From Fusobacterium sp. (GTDB lineage: Bacteria > Fusobacteriota > Fusobacteriia > Fusobacteriales > Fusobacteriaceae), in contig NZ_JAWDXO010000008.1 of assembly GCF_032477075.1 (NCBI RefSeq), forward strand, positions 1 through 64,000: DNA of 64,000 nt, given 5' to 3'. This document shows positions 45,053 through 52,678 of the stretch, in pieces (within the stretch, counting starts at the first letter, position 1; each line of letters starts with the position of its first letter). The notes beneath the pieces were generated by a model that was not told where the DNA came from, did no database searches, and saw only the letters and a program-made list of their open reading frames with translations. Position numbers and translations under genes: made by a program.

Positions 45053-46546
45053 TTAATCTCCAATACTAATTTTTGCGAAGTTCGTAAATGAGAGTGGATA
45101 GAATACATATCCATTTATATTTTTATTCACAGCTGTGATAAGTTCTGGATCCATTATGAAAACTGCTACATTTTCATCTCTTAATATTCTTTGAGCTTCT
45201 TTATAATATTCAATCCTTTTATTTTCATCAGATGTTATCTTTGCATCTGCAATAAGTTTGTCATATTTAGGATTTTCATAGTTGAAGAAATTTCTTGGAT
45301 AATTTGATGCATATCTCTTCAATATAGAGTCTGGATCAAGTTTTCCTGTAAGTCCCACTATAGTTGCTTCATATTTTCTTCCACTGTAAACTTCTGACAG
45401 CCAAGTTGCCCATTCTACAGTTTCTATATTCATTGTAATTCCCACATCTTTAAGCTGCTCAGCTATAACTTGAGCTGTTGATACATGCATTGCATAATTG
45501 CTTGGAACTCTTACTGTAAATTCAAGATTTTCATATCCTGCATTTTTTAAAAGTTCTTTCGCTTTTTCAATATCTCTTTTTTCACCAATATTATCTATAC
45601 AGAATTTTTTCATTACTGGACTCATATTTGTTTCAAGTTTTATTCCATATCCACCCATTACATTTTTAATTATTCCATCTTTGTCAACTGCTAAATTTAT
45701 GGCTTCCCTTACTTCTTTATGACTGAATGGTTCAAATTTATTATTAAGAGCAAATAATTGAACTGTATTTTGAGCTCCTGATATAGTTTTAAAATTCTTA
45801 AGTTCGTTTAATCTTTTTGCATCTACACGTGGAAGAATATCTATCTCTCCTGATAAAAGTTTTAGAAATGCTGTTTCTGCATTTGGAGTTACAAATATTT
45901 CAACTCCATCTATTTTAGCCTTTTCTCCCCAGTAATCATTATTTTTTTCTAATGTTATTTTTTGCTCTCTCTCATATCCAGATACTTTAAACGGACCTGT
46001 TCCTATTGGTTCTTTGTCTAGAGAATCTCTATTTTCATCAGGAACTATCCCTTCTGTCATATAGTAAATAAAAGCTGAATCTGGAACTTTTAAAGTGATT
46101 GTCACTTCATCTTCACCAGTTATTTTTATATCATCTATGTTTGAAAACATAGCCTGAGCAGGAGTATCTCCCTCTCTTCCTGACATCTTTCTTAAAGAAA
46201 ATTCAACATCTTTCACATCTAAAGAATTTCCATTATGAAATTTAATTCCATCTCTTATTTTAAATATGTATTTCAATCCATCTTCTGATATATTATATTC
46301 CTTTGCTACTGCTGGATAAAGTCCTCCATCAACTGTTGGCATAACAAGTCCTTCAAAAACATTCATCATTATCTCTTCTGAACCACTTGATACAAGTTTA
46401 TAAGGGTTTAAGCTATCTATATCCATACTAGTAATAGTTCTTACCACTTTTTTTTCAGGAACTTTTTCTTTTTTTCCACATCCTAAAAGAGCCAGTCCTA
46501 GCAATGATAATACTACTAGCTTTTTATTTCTACCTTTTAAATACAT
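45053..46546 (-). CDS. Family 5 solute-binding lipoprotein of the Opp/Nik-type importer
   Basis: A 497-aa periplasmic binding protein with lipobox LALLGC (Cys23). The family 5 hallmarks are VAKEYNISEDGLKYIFKIRDGIKFHNG, PIGTGPFKVSGYE and NVAVFIMDP. Ligands could be peptides, nickel or other metal chelates, or opines; the sequence does not decide. It is the first gene of the operon, with GGGAGG upstream of the ATG. Confidence 0.87.
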   Translation of the reverse strand: MYLKGRNKKLVVLSLLGLALLGCGKKEKVPEKKVVRTITSMDIDSLNPYKLVSSGSEEIMMNVFEGLVMPTVDGGLYPAVAKEYNISEDGLKYIFKIRDGIKFHNGNSLDVKDVEFSLRKMSGREGDTPAQAMFSNIDDIKITGEDEVTITLKVPDSAFIYYMTEGIVPDENRDSLDKEPIGTGPFKVSGYEREQKITLEKNNDYWGEKAKIDGVEIFVTPNAETAFLKLLSGEIDILPRVDAKRLNELKNFKTISGAQNTVQLFALNNKFEPFSHKEVREAINLAVDKDGIIKNVMGGYGIKLETNMSPVMKKFCIDNIGEKRDIEKAKELLKNAGYENLEFTVRVPSNYAMHVSTAQVIAEQLKDVGITMNIETVEWATWLSEVYSGRKYEATIVGLTGKLDPDSILKRYASNYPRNFFNYENPKYDKLIADAKITSDENKRIEYYKEAQRILRDENVAVFIMDPELITAVNKNINGYVFYPLSFTNFAKISIGD

Positions 46547-46859
46547 TTTTCCTCCCTAATCCATTAAAAAATGTGTTTCATAATACATCATTAATAATAT
46601 TAAAGCTGATTTATCGTATCACATTTTCCCATTTATTTCAATGAATATATTAATTTTAAGTTTCTTTCTACCATATATTTATTTGATATAACCATACTAC
46701 GTGATTTTTTATTTTTTTACAAGAACTTTATCTCATCTGTTGAGTTTAAGAATAAAAATATGACATAATTGAGCATTAAAATTCCATTATGGTAATATTC
46801 TTATTTATCAAAAAATTATTTATTTAATTTTTTTATAAAAAAAAATTTTCAAAAAAACA
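46547..46859. other. Intergenic AT-rich region between divergent operons
   Basis: No coding potential is evident. It must contain the promoter of the minus-strand ABC importer operon, but I did not find a convincing pair of boxes. No riboswitch motif was recognised. Confidence 0.4.
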
Positions 46860-46888
46860 TTGACAATATCTTTTTCAAGTTATATAAT
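46860..46888 (+). promoter_or_regulatory. Consensus sigma-70 promoter for the 47-50 kb operon
   Basis: TTGACA (46860-46865), exactly 17 nt, TATAAT (46883-46888): a perfect consensus promoter. It drives a ~250-nt leader with a short ORF and a terminator before the binding-protein gene. Such a strong promoter fits regulation by attenuation. Confidence 0.85.
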
Positions 46889-46924
46889 CACTTCAATAAA
46901 ATAAATTAATAAAGGGAGAAAAAA

Positions 46925-46999
46925 ATGTTATTTAAGAATCTAAGGAGTATGCCACAATTAAATATTTTCAACATATTCCTGTATAAAAGGATTCTTTAA
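46925..46999 (+). CDS. Possible leader peptide (24 codons)
   Basis: An ATG 6 nt after AAAGGGAG opens a 24-residue frame beginning MLFKNLRSMPQLNIF and ending with Lys-Arg-Ile-Leu and TAA. It lies in the leader of the amino-acid-binding protein operon. There is no run of one regulatory amino acid, only a general richness in Leu, Phe, Ile and Asn. Its last codons (AAA AGG ATT CTT) overlap a sequence that could pair with the downstream terminator's 5' arm, so its translation could affect termination. It could also be a genuine small protein. Confidence 0.45.
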   Translation: MLFKNLRSMPQLNIFNIFLYKRIL

Positions 47000-47082
47000 T
47001 ATGGCATTATTCATGATATAATATATATTTGTAAAGATGGGATTAATTTTCCCAGAGTATATTTTTTATGAATTCGTTTATT

Positions 47083-47119
47083 AAAGTATTGATTCCTTTT
47101 AGGAATCAGTACTTTTTTT
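47083..47119 (+). terminator. Leader terminator (possible attenuator) before the binding-protein gene
   Basis: A 14-bp stem (AAAGTA-TT-GATTCC with GGAATC-AG-TACTTT, one G-U), a 5-nt loop and seven T residues. It is 34 bp upstream of the binding-protein start. GATTCCTTTT (47091-47100) can pair with AAAAGGATTC (46985-46994) at 9 of 10 positions, an alternative structure that would prevent termination. Confidence 0.75.
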
Positions 47120-47153
47120 ATTTTAATCATTAATAAAACATGGAGGAAAATTT

Positions 47154-47894
47154 ATGAAAAAACTTTTTAAATTATTTATGTTATCTGTACTATTGGTCTT
47201 AGCAGCAGCTTGCGGAACTTCTAAAACTGAACAGGCAAAAGCTGATAAAGTCTATGTAATAGGAACTAATGCTGAATACCCACCTTTTGAATATTTAGAA
47301 AATGATCAGGTATGTGGTCTAGATGCTGATATTATTTCTGCAATAGCCCAAAAATTAAATATACAATATAAATGGTCTAATACAAATTTTGATGGACTTA
47401 TCCCTGCACTTCAGACAAAAAAAATGGATGCTGTCATAGCTGGAATGAGTATTACTCCTGAAAGAGCAAAAGCTGTTAATTTTTCTATACCTTATCTTTC
47501 ATCTAATGTAGCTTTTATAGCAAATAAGAATAAACCTATCAATGGCATAGAGGATTTGGAAAATAAAAACTATGGTGCTGAACTTGGAACTACAAAAGAA
47601 GCTGCTGCAAGAAAAATAAAAGGTGCAACTGTGACTCCTTTCTCTTCTAATACTGGTGCTCTTGTTGCTTTAAAAAGCGGTAAAATAGATGGAATTGTAC
47701 TTGATGAAAGCGTAGCTGTAAAATTTGTTGAAAACAATCCTGAACTTATGCTTGTAGGAGCTCTTGAAGGAGAACCTAAAGCTATTGCTTTCAATAAAGA
47801 TGATACAGAACTTATGGAAAAATTCAATAAAGCTCTTCAAGAACTTATTGATGATGGAACTATTCAAAAATTAAGAGAGAAATACGGAGTATAG
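47154..47894 (+). CDS. Amino-acid-binding lipoprotein (solute-binding protein family 3)
   Basis: A 246-aa periplasmic binding protein with lipobox LAAAC (Cys20). The family 3 pattern runs VIGTNAEYPPFEYLEND, GLDADIISAIAQKLN, FDGLIPALQTKKMDAVIAGMSITPERAKAVNFS and the C-terminal GTIQKLREKYGV. It likely binds a polar amino acid. No permease or ATPase gene follows; instead an HcxA-like dehydrogenase and an aminotransferase gene follow in the same operon, so the membrane partners must be encoded elsewhere. Confidence 0.88.
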   Translation: MKKLFKLFMLSVLLVLAAACGTSKTEQAKADKVYVIGTNAEYPPFEYLENDQVCGLDADIISAIAQKLNIQYKWSNTNFDGLIPALQTKKMDAVIAGMSITPERAKAVNFSIPYLSSNVAFIANKNKPINGIEDLENKNYGAELGTTKEAAARKIKGATVTPFSSNTGALVALKSGKIDGIVLDESVAVKFVENNPELMLVGALEGEPKAIAFNKDDTELMEKFNKALQELIDDGTIQKLREKYGV

Positions 47895-47907
47895 TGGAGG
47901 CATACTT

Positions 47908-48969
47908 ATGTTTGAAAATTTTTCATTCACTTCTTATTTTATAGATAAGAACATATGGAATTGCCTAAAAAATGAAATTATATTATATGATAATATTCTT
48001 ATTATAACTGGAGAAAATTCTTTTAACAGTATAGAAGAAAAGATTTTTCCTTTACTTGATGGGAAAAAATATTCAGTTGAAAAATATAATGGTGAATGTT
48101 CCTATGAAAATGTTGATAAAATACTGAAAAATATAATAAATAAAAAAATCGACCTTATTCTTGGAATAGGTGGAGGAAAAGCTATAGACACAGCAAAGAT
48201 AGCAGCATTTAGATTAGGGATAGATATATTTACTATCCCTACTATTGCTTCTACCTGCTCTGCTACATCTGCCTTATCAGTGGTATATAATGATGATGGG
48301 AGTTTTAAAGAATTTTTTGACTTCCCTTCTCCTCCTAAAAAAACCTTTATAGATTTGAAAACTATAAAAGCTGCTCCTGAAAAATATATCTGGGCTGGTA
48401 TGGGAGACACACTTGCTAAGTTTTATGAGGTTAGAATGAAATATGAATATGTTTCCAGCAAAAATAATGGAAAGATGAACTATCCAAATACTCTGGGAAA
48501 AGAAATAAGTCATCTATGTGGCTCTGTAATACTCGAAAATGGTATTTTTGCTTATTTCAGTGAAAATATCAATGAAGAATTTAAAAAAATTGTTCTAGCC
48601 ATAATAGTAAATACTGGAATGGTTTCTAATTTAGTGGAAGAATTTCTTAATGGATCTATTGCTCATTCTGTTTTTTATGGTCTTACTTTGCTTCCTTCAC
48701 TAGAAAAAGAACATCTTCATGGAGAGGTGGTAGCATTTGGTATACTTGTTCAGCTCCTTCTTGAAGGAAAAAAAGAAGAATTTGAACAGCTTCTTCCTTT
48801 TTACAAGAAATTATCTTTTCCAACAAAATTATTAGAAATAGTGAAAAAAGAGGAATTTGAAAAGATGGAAGATAAAGTCCTCTGGGCTATTTTGACAGGA
48901 CCTGATATAATAGACATGGAATTCAATATAAATAAAGAAAATTTAAGAAAAGTACTTTTTTCATTGTAG
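47908..48969 (+). CDS. Iron-containing alcohol dehydrogenase family protein, GldA/HcxA-like
   Basis: A 353-aa NAD(P)-dependent dehydrogenase of the glycerol dehydrogenase branch. The nucleotide site is LILGIGGGKAIDTAKIAA, followed by TIPTIASTCSATSALSVVY. Candidate metal ligands are Asp in GMGDTLAKFYE and His in SIAHSVFYGL and EHLHGEVVAFG. The next gene is an aminotransferase. In E. coli the related HcxA (YbdH), a 2-oxoacid reductase, is also adjacent to the methionine aminotransferase YbdL. This supports a 2-oxoacid reductase role over glycerol oxidation, by inference. Confidence 0.78.
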   Translation: MFENFSFTSYFIDKNIWNCLKNEIILYDNILIITGENSFNSIEEKIFPLLDGKKYSVEKYNGECSYENVDKILKNIINKKIDLILGIGGGKAIDTAKIAAFRLGIDIFTIPTIASTCSATSALSVVYNDDGSFKEFFDFPSPPKKTFIDLKTIKAAPEKYIWAGMGDTLAKFYEVRMKYEYVSSKNNGKMNYPNTLGKEISHLCGSVILENGIFAYFSENINEEFKKIVLAIIVNTGMVSNLVEEFLNGSIAHSVFYGLTLLPSLEKEHLHGEVVAFGILVQLLLEGKKEEFEQLLPFYKKLSFPTKLLEIVKKEEFEKMEDKVLWAILTGPDIIDMEFNINKENLRKVLFSL

Positions 48970-48978
48970 GGGGTAAAA

Positions 48979-50130
48979 ATGAAATGTTTTATTGCAGATA
49001 AATTTAAAGAAAGAAATTACTCTATGGGAAATAAAAAAGGATCAAAAACCTGCTCTCTCCCTCTTATTAATCTTGGAATAGGAGATTTAGATATACATAC
49101 TGATGAACATCTGATTGAGCTAACTATGGCTGATGCTAAAAAAGGGCACACTCACTACACTGATTCATATGGTTATCTTGAATTAAGAGAAGAAATATGC
49201 AGATACCATAAAGAAAACTTTAAAAATTATGATTTTTCTCCTAAAGATATTATGATAACTACTGGAGCATGTCATGCACTTTATCTTGTATTTAAAAGTA
49301 TTCTTAATAAAGGAGAAGAGGCAATACTTCTTGCACCTTTTTTTCCAGTGTATGCTGACCAGATAAAATTATCTGATGGAGTTCCTGTAATTGTAGAAAC
49401 AAAAATTGAAAATAATTTCCAAATAATAAAAGAAGATTTAGAAAAAGCAATAACACCAAAAACAAAGTGTATAGTTGCAAATTCTCCATCTAACCCCACT
49501 GGTGTTTGCTACAGTATAGAAAGTATGAATGTCATCAAAGAAATCTCTGAAAAATATGACCTTTTGGTTATTGCTGATGATGTTTATGATTTTTATTCAT
49601 ATGAAAAAACTTTTATTCCAATCATCACTTTAGATGGAATGAAAGAAAGAACTATATCTGTATGTAGTTTTTCTAAAAATTTTGCTATGACTGGTTGGAG
49701 AATCGGATATGCTATTTCTCAAGTTCCTGAACTCATAAGTTGTATTAACTATATAAATGAAGCCATTATTTACAGTGCACCTGCTGTATCTCAAAGATGT
49801 GCTATCCATGCTCTTAAAAACTTTGAAAAACAGAGAAAGAAACTTGTTCCTATATTTAAAGAAAGAGTTGAATACTGCTATGAGAGAGTAAAAAAAATAT
49901 CCTTCCTTGACTGTTTCAAAGCACAAGGAGGAATATACCTATTTTTAAATATTGAAAAAACTGGAATGACTTCTGAAGAATTTACAGATTTTCTTTTAGA
50001 AAAATGTAATATAATAGTTGTAAATGGTACTCCTTTTGGAGTAAAGGGATTTGTAAGAATAGCTTGTACTCTTGAAATATCAAAACTTGCAGAAGCTTTT
50101 GACAGGATAGAGAATATGATATCTTTATAA
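48979..50130 (+). CDS. Class I/II aminotransferase (YbdL/aspartate aminotransferase-like)
   Basis: A 383-aa PLP aminotransferase. The glycine-rich PLP phosphate region is DIMITTGACHALYLVF, the Asn-Pro motif is ANSPSNPTGVCY, the PLP Asp/Tyr lie in VIADDVYDFY, the Schiff-base lysine is in CSFSKNFAMTGWRIGY and the carboxylate-binding Arg in FVRIACTLE. It follows the dehydrogenase gene by 9 bp. With the binding protein, the three genes suggest uptake, transamination and reduction of an amino acid to its hydroxy acid. Confidence 0.85.
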   Translation: MKCFIADKFKERNYSMGNKKGSKTCSLPLINLGIGDLDIHTDEHLIELTMADAKKGHTHYTDSYGYLELREEICRYHKENFKNYDFSPKDIMITTGACHALYLVFKSILNKGEEAILLAPFFPVYADQIKLSDGVPVIVETKIENNFQIIKEDLEKAITPKTKCIVANSPSNPTGVCYSIESMNVIKEISEKYDLLVIADDVYDFYSYEKTFIPIITLDGMKERTISVCSFSKNFAMTGWRIGYAISQVPELISCINYINEAIIYSAPAVSQRCAIHALKNFEKQRKKLVPIFKERVEYCYERVKKISFLDCFKAQGGIYLFLNIEKTGMTSEEFTDFLLEKCNIIVVNGTPFGVKGFVRIACTLEISKLAEAFDRIENMISL

Positions 50131-50137
50131 AAAACTA

Positions 50138-50177
50138 AAGAAGCTGACTGAATTTATATTTAGAGCAGCTTTTTTTA
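50138..50177 (+). terminator. Terminator of the binding protein-dehydrogenase-aminotransferase operon
   Basis: AAGAAGCTG and CAGCTTTTTTT form a 6-9 bp stem with a long (about 19 nt) AT loop and a run of seven T residues. Confidence 0.7.
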
Positions 50178-50190
50178 TTCTTAATAAATT

Positions 50191-50916
50191 TTAATTTTTA
50201 TATAAATTTATCCTAAAATCCTTTGCCACTTTTTCAGTACTGAGATTTTCTCCTCTAAGATATACTAATTTTAAGTCTTCTTCTAGTATTTCAGTATTAC
50301 TGTTTCTCCATTTAATAAGATTCTCTTTGCTTAAGGCATTAATTGATTTTATTATTAATTCTTTTTCAGGGAAAGTGTGAATTATATAAAATGAATTTTG
50401 AAATTTTTCAATAATATTTTTCAAAGTTTTATATACTTCTTCTTTTTCAAAAAACATTAGAATTCCTTCAAATATAAATATTCCTCTTCCTGTTGGAAAT
50501 TTATCCCAGAATCCAGCTTCTAAAATATTTCCTGAAATATTATACTCATTTGGATATGAAGAAACCATTTCTTTTCTATAGTCTATTACTTCTGGAAGAT
50601 CAATATTATACCAAGGTATATTTTTTGTCTCCAATCTTCTATTACGAAAGTCCAGTCCACAGCCTATATTAAAAATAAAATCTATTTTCTCTTTACTTAA
50701 AATTTCAATTAAAAATTTATCAATATCCAGTGTTCTTTTTATTATTCTTTCAAAGGATTCTTTGTCAATATCTATATCTTTCAGTTCATCTTTTATAATA
50801 TCAGGATTATTTTTAAAAAAATTTACTGCCTCTCCATCATATATTCTTTTATCATTAATTGATTCTTTATACTTAAAATATAATGGTATAAAAAAAGTTT
50901 TTGATAAATTTTTCAT
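50191..50916 (-). CDS. Leucine carboxyl methyltransferase-like (LCM/PPM1 family) methyltransferase
   Basis: A 241-aa SAM-dependent methyltransferase. YDGEAVNFFKNN near the N-terminus, the SAM loop IDFIFNIGCGLDFRNRRL, PWYNIDLPEVIDYRKE and GIFIFEGILMFFEKEEV are the usual sequence stretches of the bacterial Tcm/LCM-like group. The substrate in bacteria is generally unknown, often a secondary metabolite. The ATG two codons after the first one is 9 nt from GGAGG and is the better start. It is monocistronic. Confidence 0.78.
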   Translation of the reverse strand: MKNLSKTFFIPLYFKYKESINDKRIYDGEAVNFFKNNPDIIKDELKDIDIDKESFERIIKRTLDIDKFLIEILSKEKIDFIFNIGCGLDFRNRRLETKNIPWYNIDLPEVIDYRKEMVSSYPNEYNISGNILEAGFWDKFPTGRGIFIFEGILMFFEKEEVYKTLKNIIEKFQNSFYIIHTFPEKELIIKSINALSKENLIKWRNSNTEILEEDLKLVYLRGENLSTEKVAKDFRINLYKN

Positions 50917-51026
50917 TTTCATTTTCCTCCTTTATTGTCTAATATTTATACCATATGATAACACAAATTACTTTGATTTTAAAATAATTTTATCTTAAAA
51001 ATTATTTTAATTTTAGCAAATAAAAA

Positions 51027-51064
51027 AGAACAGCTTACATACAAAGATATCTTTTAGCTGTTCT
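51027..51064 (-). terminator. Terminator of the antitoxin-fic operon
   Basis: A 9-bp stem AGAACAGCT/AGCTGTTCT with a 20-nt loop, followed on the minus strand by TTTTTTATTTG. It overlaps the end of the fic gene. Confidence 0.75.
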
Positions 51065-51650
51065 CATTATTTTTATTTATTCGTGTCATTCCCTTTTCAA
51101 ATTTCACTGCAAGTATATCAGGATCATGAGTTAAATCAGACAATTCAACTATTCCTCTTTGAGTAATATGATCAAATACAAGTTCATATCCTCTTTCTTC
51201 TGCCAGCTGTCTTATAAATTCTCTCTGGGTTCTTCCATTTCCATCTCTAAAAGGATGAAGAGCATTTATGTCCAACATTGTCTCAGCAAGTTTTAAAGCA
51301 AGTTCTGACTTATCAGTTATATTTTTAAAATAATCAGCATCTTTTATTTTTTTAAAAACTGTTTCACCATATGCTTCTATATGTTCCACAAGACAAAATA
51401 GAGATTTTCCTTTAGCTATATTCACATCTCTTACAGTTCCAGCCCATGAATATATATCCTGAAAAATATGTCTATGAAGTTTTTTCAGGTAGTTAAAATC
51501 AAAAGTTTTTTTCATATTATTTTTGAGTCTAAGTTCGAGAAGTCTAGCTCCAGACAAATTTTTCTCCTTTTTCTCAAGGAGTTTTCTGTCCTTTATATTC
51601 AATTTATTCACTAAAATCTTTGTTCCTAGATAAACATATTTATCTCCCAT
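51054..51650 (-). CDS. Fic-domain adenylyltransferase (toxin of a class I Fic/antitoxin pair)
   Basis: A 198-aa Fic protein. The complete active-site motif HPFRDGNGR (His132-Arg140, followed by TQREF) is that of enzymes transferring AMP from ATP to target hydroxyls. The N-terminal IFQDIYSWAGTVRDVNIAKG is the usual Fic flap region. No inhibitory helix is visible within the protein, so inhibition must come from another protein. The 52-residue gene 12 bp upstream supplies such a motif. Targets are unknown; FicT-type toxins are known to modify topoisomerases. Confidence 0.9.
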   Translation of the reverse strand: MGDKYVYLGTKILVNKLNIKDRKLLEKKEKNLSGARLLELRLKNNMKKTFDFNYLKKLHRHIFQDIYSWAGTVRDVNIAKGKSLFCLVEHIEAYGETVFKKIKDADYFKNITDKSELALKLAETMLDINALHPFRDGNGRTQREFIRQLAEERGYELVFDHITQRGIVELSDLTHDPDILAVKFEKGMTRINKNNENS

Positions 51651-51662
51651 AGAAACACCTCT

Positions 51663-51821
51663 TTAGTTATTTATGATTTTTTCTATAAGTTCCTCCACTG
51701 AAATTCTTCCCTCTGCTGCTGCCATAAAATCAGCTTTCTCTTCATCTGTATAAACTGCTCCCTCTAATTCATTTGTTTTTACTATATAATCAACAGCTTT
51801 TACAGCTTCATCTCTAGTCAT
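51663..51821 (-). CDS. VbhA-like Fic antitoxin (52 aa)
   Basis: A 52-codon ORF starting MTRDEAVKAVDY, preceded by AGGAGG at 6 nt. Residues 16-21 read TNELEG, matching the Fic inhibitory motif (S/T)xxxE(G/N), whose glutamate blocks ATP binding in the Fic active site. The C-terminal part (MAAAEGRISVEELIEKIINN) resembles the second helix pair of VbhA-type antitoxins. It precedes fic by 12 bp, the usual antitoxin-first order. At 52 aa it falls below common ORF cut-offs. Confidence 0.85.
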   Translation of the reverse strand: MTRDEAVKAVDYIVKTNELEGAVYTDEEKADFMAAAEGRISVEELIEKIINN

Positions 51822-51847
51822 GTATCCTCCTGAATATAATTTATCTC

Positions 51848-51864
51848 ATGATATATTATATCAT
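51848..51864. promoter_or_regulatory. Palindromic operator over the -10 box of the antitoxin-fic operon
   Basis: A perfect 17-bp palindrome (ATGATATA-T-TATATCAT on the plus strand) contains TATAAT on the minus strand, 27 bp upstream of the antitoxin start. The -35 region is weak. The arrangement suggests autoregulation; AT-rich palindromes also arise by chance, so confidence is limited. Confidence 0.45.
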
Positions 51865-51936
51865 ATTTTTCTGCTTATTACTATCTAAAAGGATTCTCTA
51901 AACTTTTTATAAACAAAGGCTTTATAAAACTTTCTA

Positions 51937-52614
51937 TTAAAAAAAAGACCTTATAAAAAACCATACTGCTGGTATAAGAAGTGATGGGAGCATATTCATA
52001 GTTTTACAATCTTTTATTCCTAATATAGAAATTCCAGAACTTGCTATAAGTATTCCACCAATAATGGATATTTCAGTAAGTAATGATGGTGACAAAAAAG
52101 CTGAAAGAAATCCAGCAAATAAATATATTGCTCCCTGCCAGCAGAATAATACTCCTGCTGCAATAGCTATTCCTATTCCATAAGTAGAAGCTAATACCAT
52201 AGAAGTTACAAAATCAAGAGTAGCATTTGTAAAAAGATAGGTGTAATTTTTGTTTAAAGCTGCTTCTATAGGCCCTAATATTGAAAGTGTTCCTATACAG
52301 AAAAAAAGAATAGCTGTAGACAGCCCCTGCCCTAAATTTGATTTTGAATATTTTCCCATAAGATTTTGAAATCTTTTATCAATATTTATGACTGTTCCAA
52401 TAAGACTTCCAACAGCAAGGCTGATAATAAATAATACTGGAAAAGTGCTTTTTGGCATATTACTCACAACAGCATTAGCTCCAAGTGCTGTTGCTGCCAA
52501 TCCCATAGCTGTAAGCATAGCTCCCTGATATTCCTGTTTGATTCCTTTTTTAAATAAGCTTCCCAACAGAGTTCCAAATATAATGGTAATTGTATTGACT
52601 ATTGTTCCTATCAC
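51937..52614 (-). CDS. DUF554 family membrane protein (YdfK/YqgA-like)
   Basis: A 225-aa polytopic membrane protein with about seven hydrophobic segments. It starts IGTIVNTITIIFGTLLGSLFKKGI and contains FFCIGTLSILGPIEAALNKN and TLDFVTSMVLASTYGIGIA, the family's conserved stretches. Function is unknown; a transporter role has been suggested for the family. The start is GTG with GGGGAAA upstream. Its promoter is a MerR-type element at the end of the preceding merR gene, so it is predicted to be the regulator's target. Confidence 0.82.
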   Translation of the reverse strand: MIGTIVNTITIIFGTLLGSLFKKGIKQEYQGAMLTAMGLAATALGANAVVSNMPKSTFPVLFIISLAVGSLIGTVINIDKRFQNLMGKYSKSNLGQGLSTAILFFCIGTLSILGPIEAALNKNYTYLFTNATLDFVTSMVLASTYGIGIAIAAGVLFCWQGAIYLFAGFLSAFLSPSLLTEISIIGGILIASSGISILGIKDCKTMNMLPSLLIPAVWFFIRSFF

Positions 52615-52647
52615 AATAATTTCCCCCTTTATTTTTTCATATAAAAA

Positions 52648-52678
52648 AGAATAGACCCTACAGTAACTGTAGAGTCAA
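52648..52678 (-). promoter_or_regulatory. MerR-type promoter with 19-bp spacer
   Basis: On the minus strand TTGACT (52673-52678), a 19-nt spacer, TATTCT (52648-52653). The spacer carries the dyad CTACAG-TTA-CTGTAG within GACTCTACAG...CTGTAGGGTC. The over-long spacer and the centred dyad are the hallmark of promoters activated by MerR-family twisting. The -35 box overlaps the merR stop codon. Confidence 0.88.

Noticed and set aside
41901..46546. Firm assignment of the ABC importer to nickel (NikABCDE)
   Set aside because: Short ATPases and gene order fit NikABCDE, but the binding protein shows nothing specific to metals, so peptide or opine uptake cannot be excluded.
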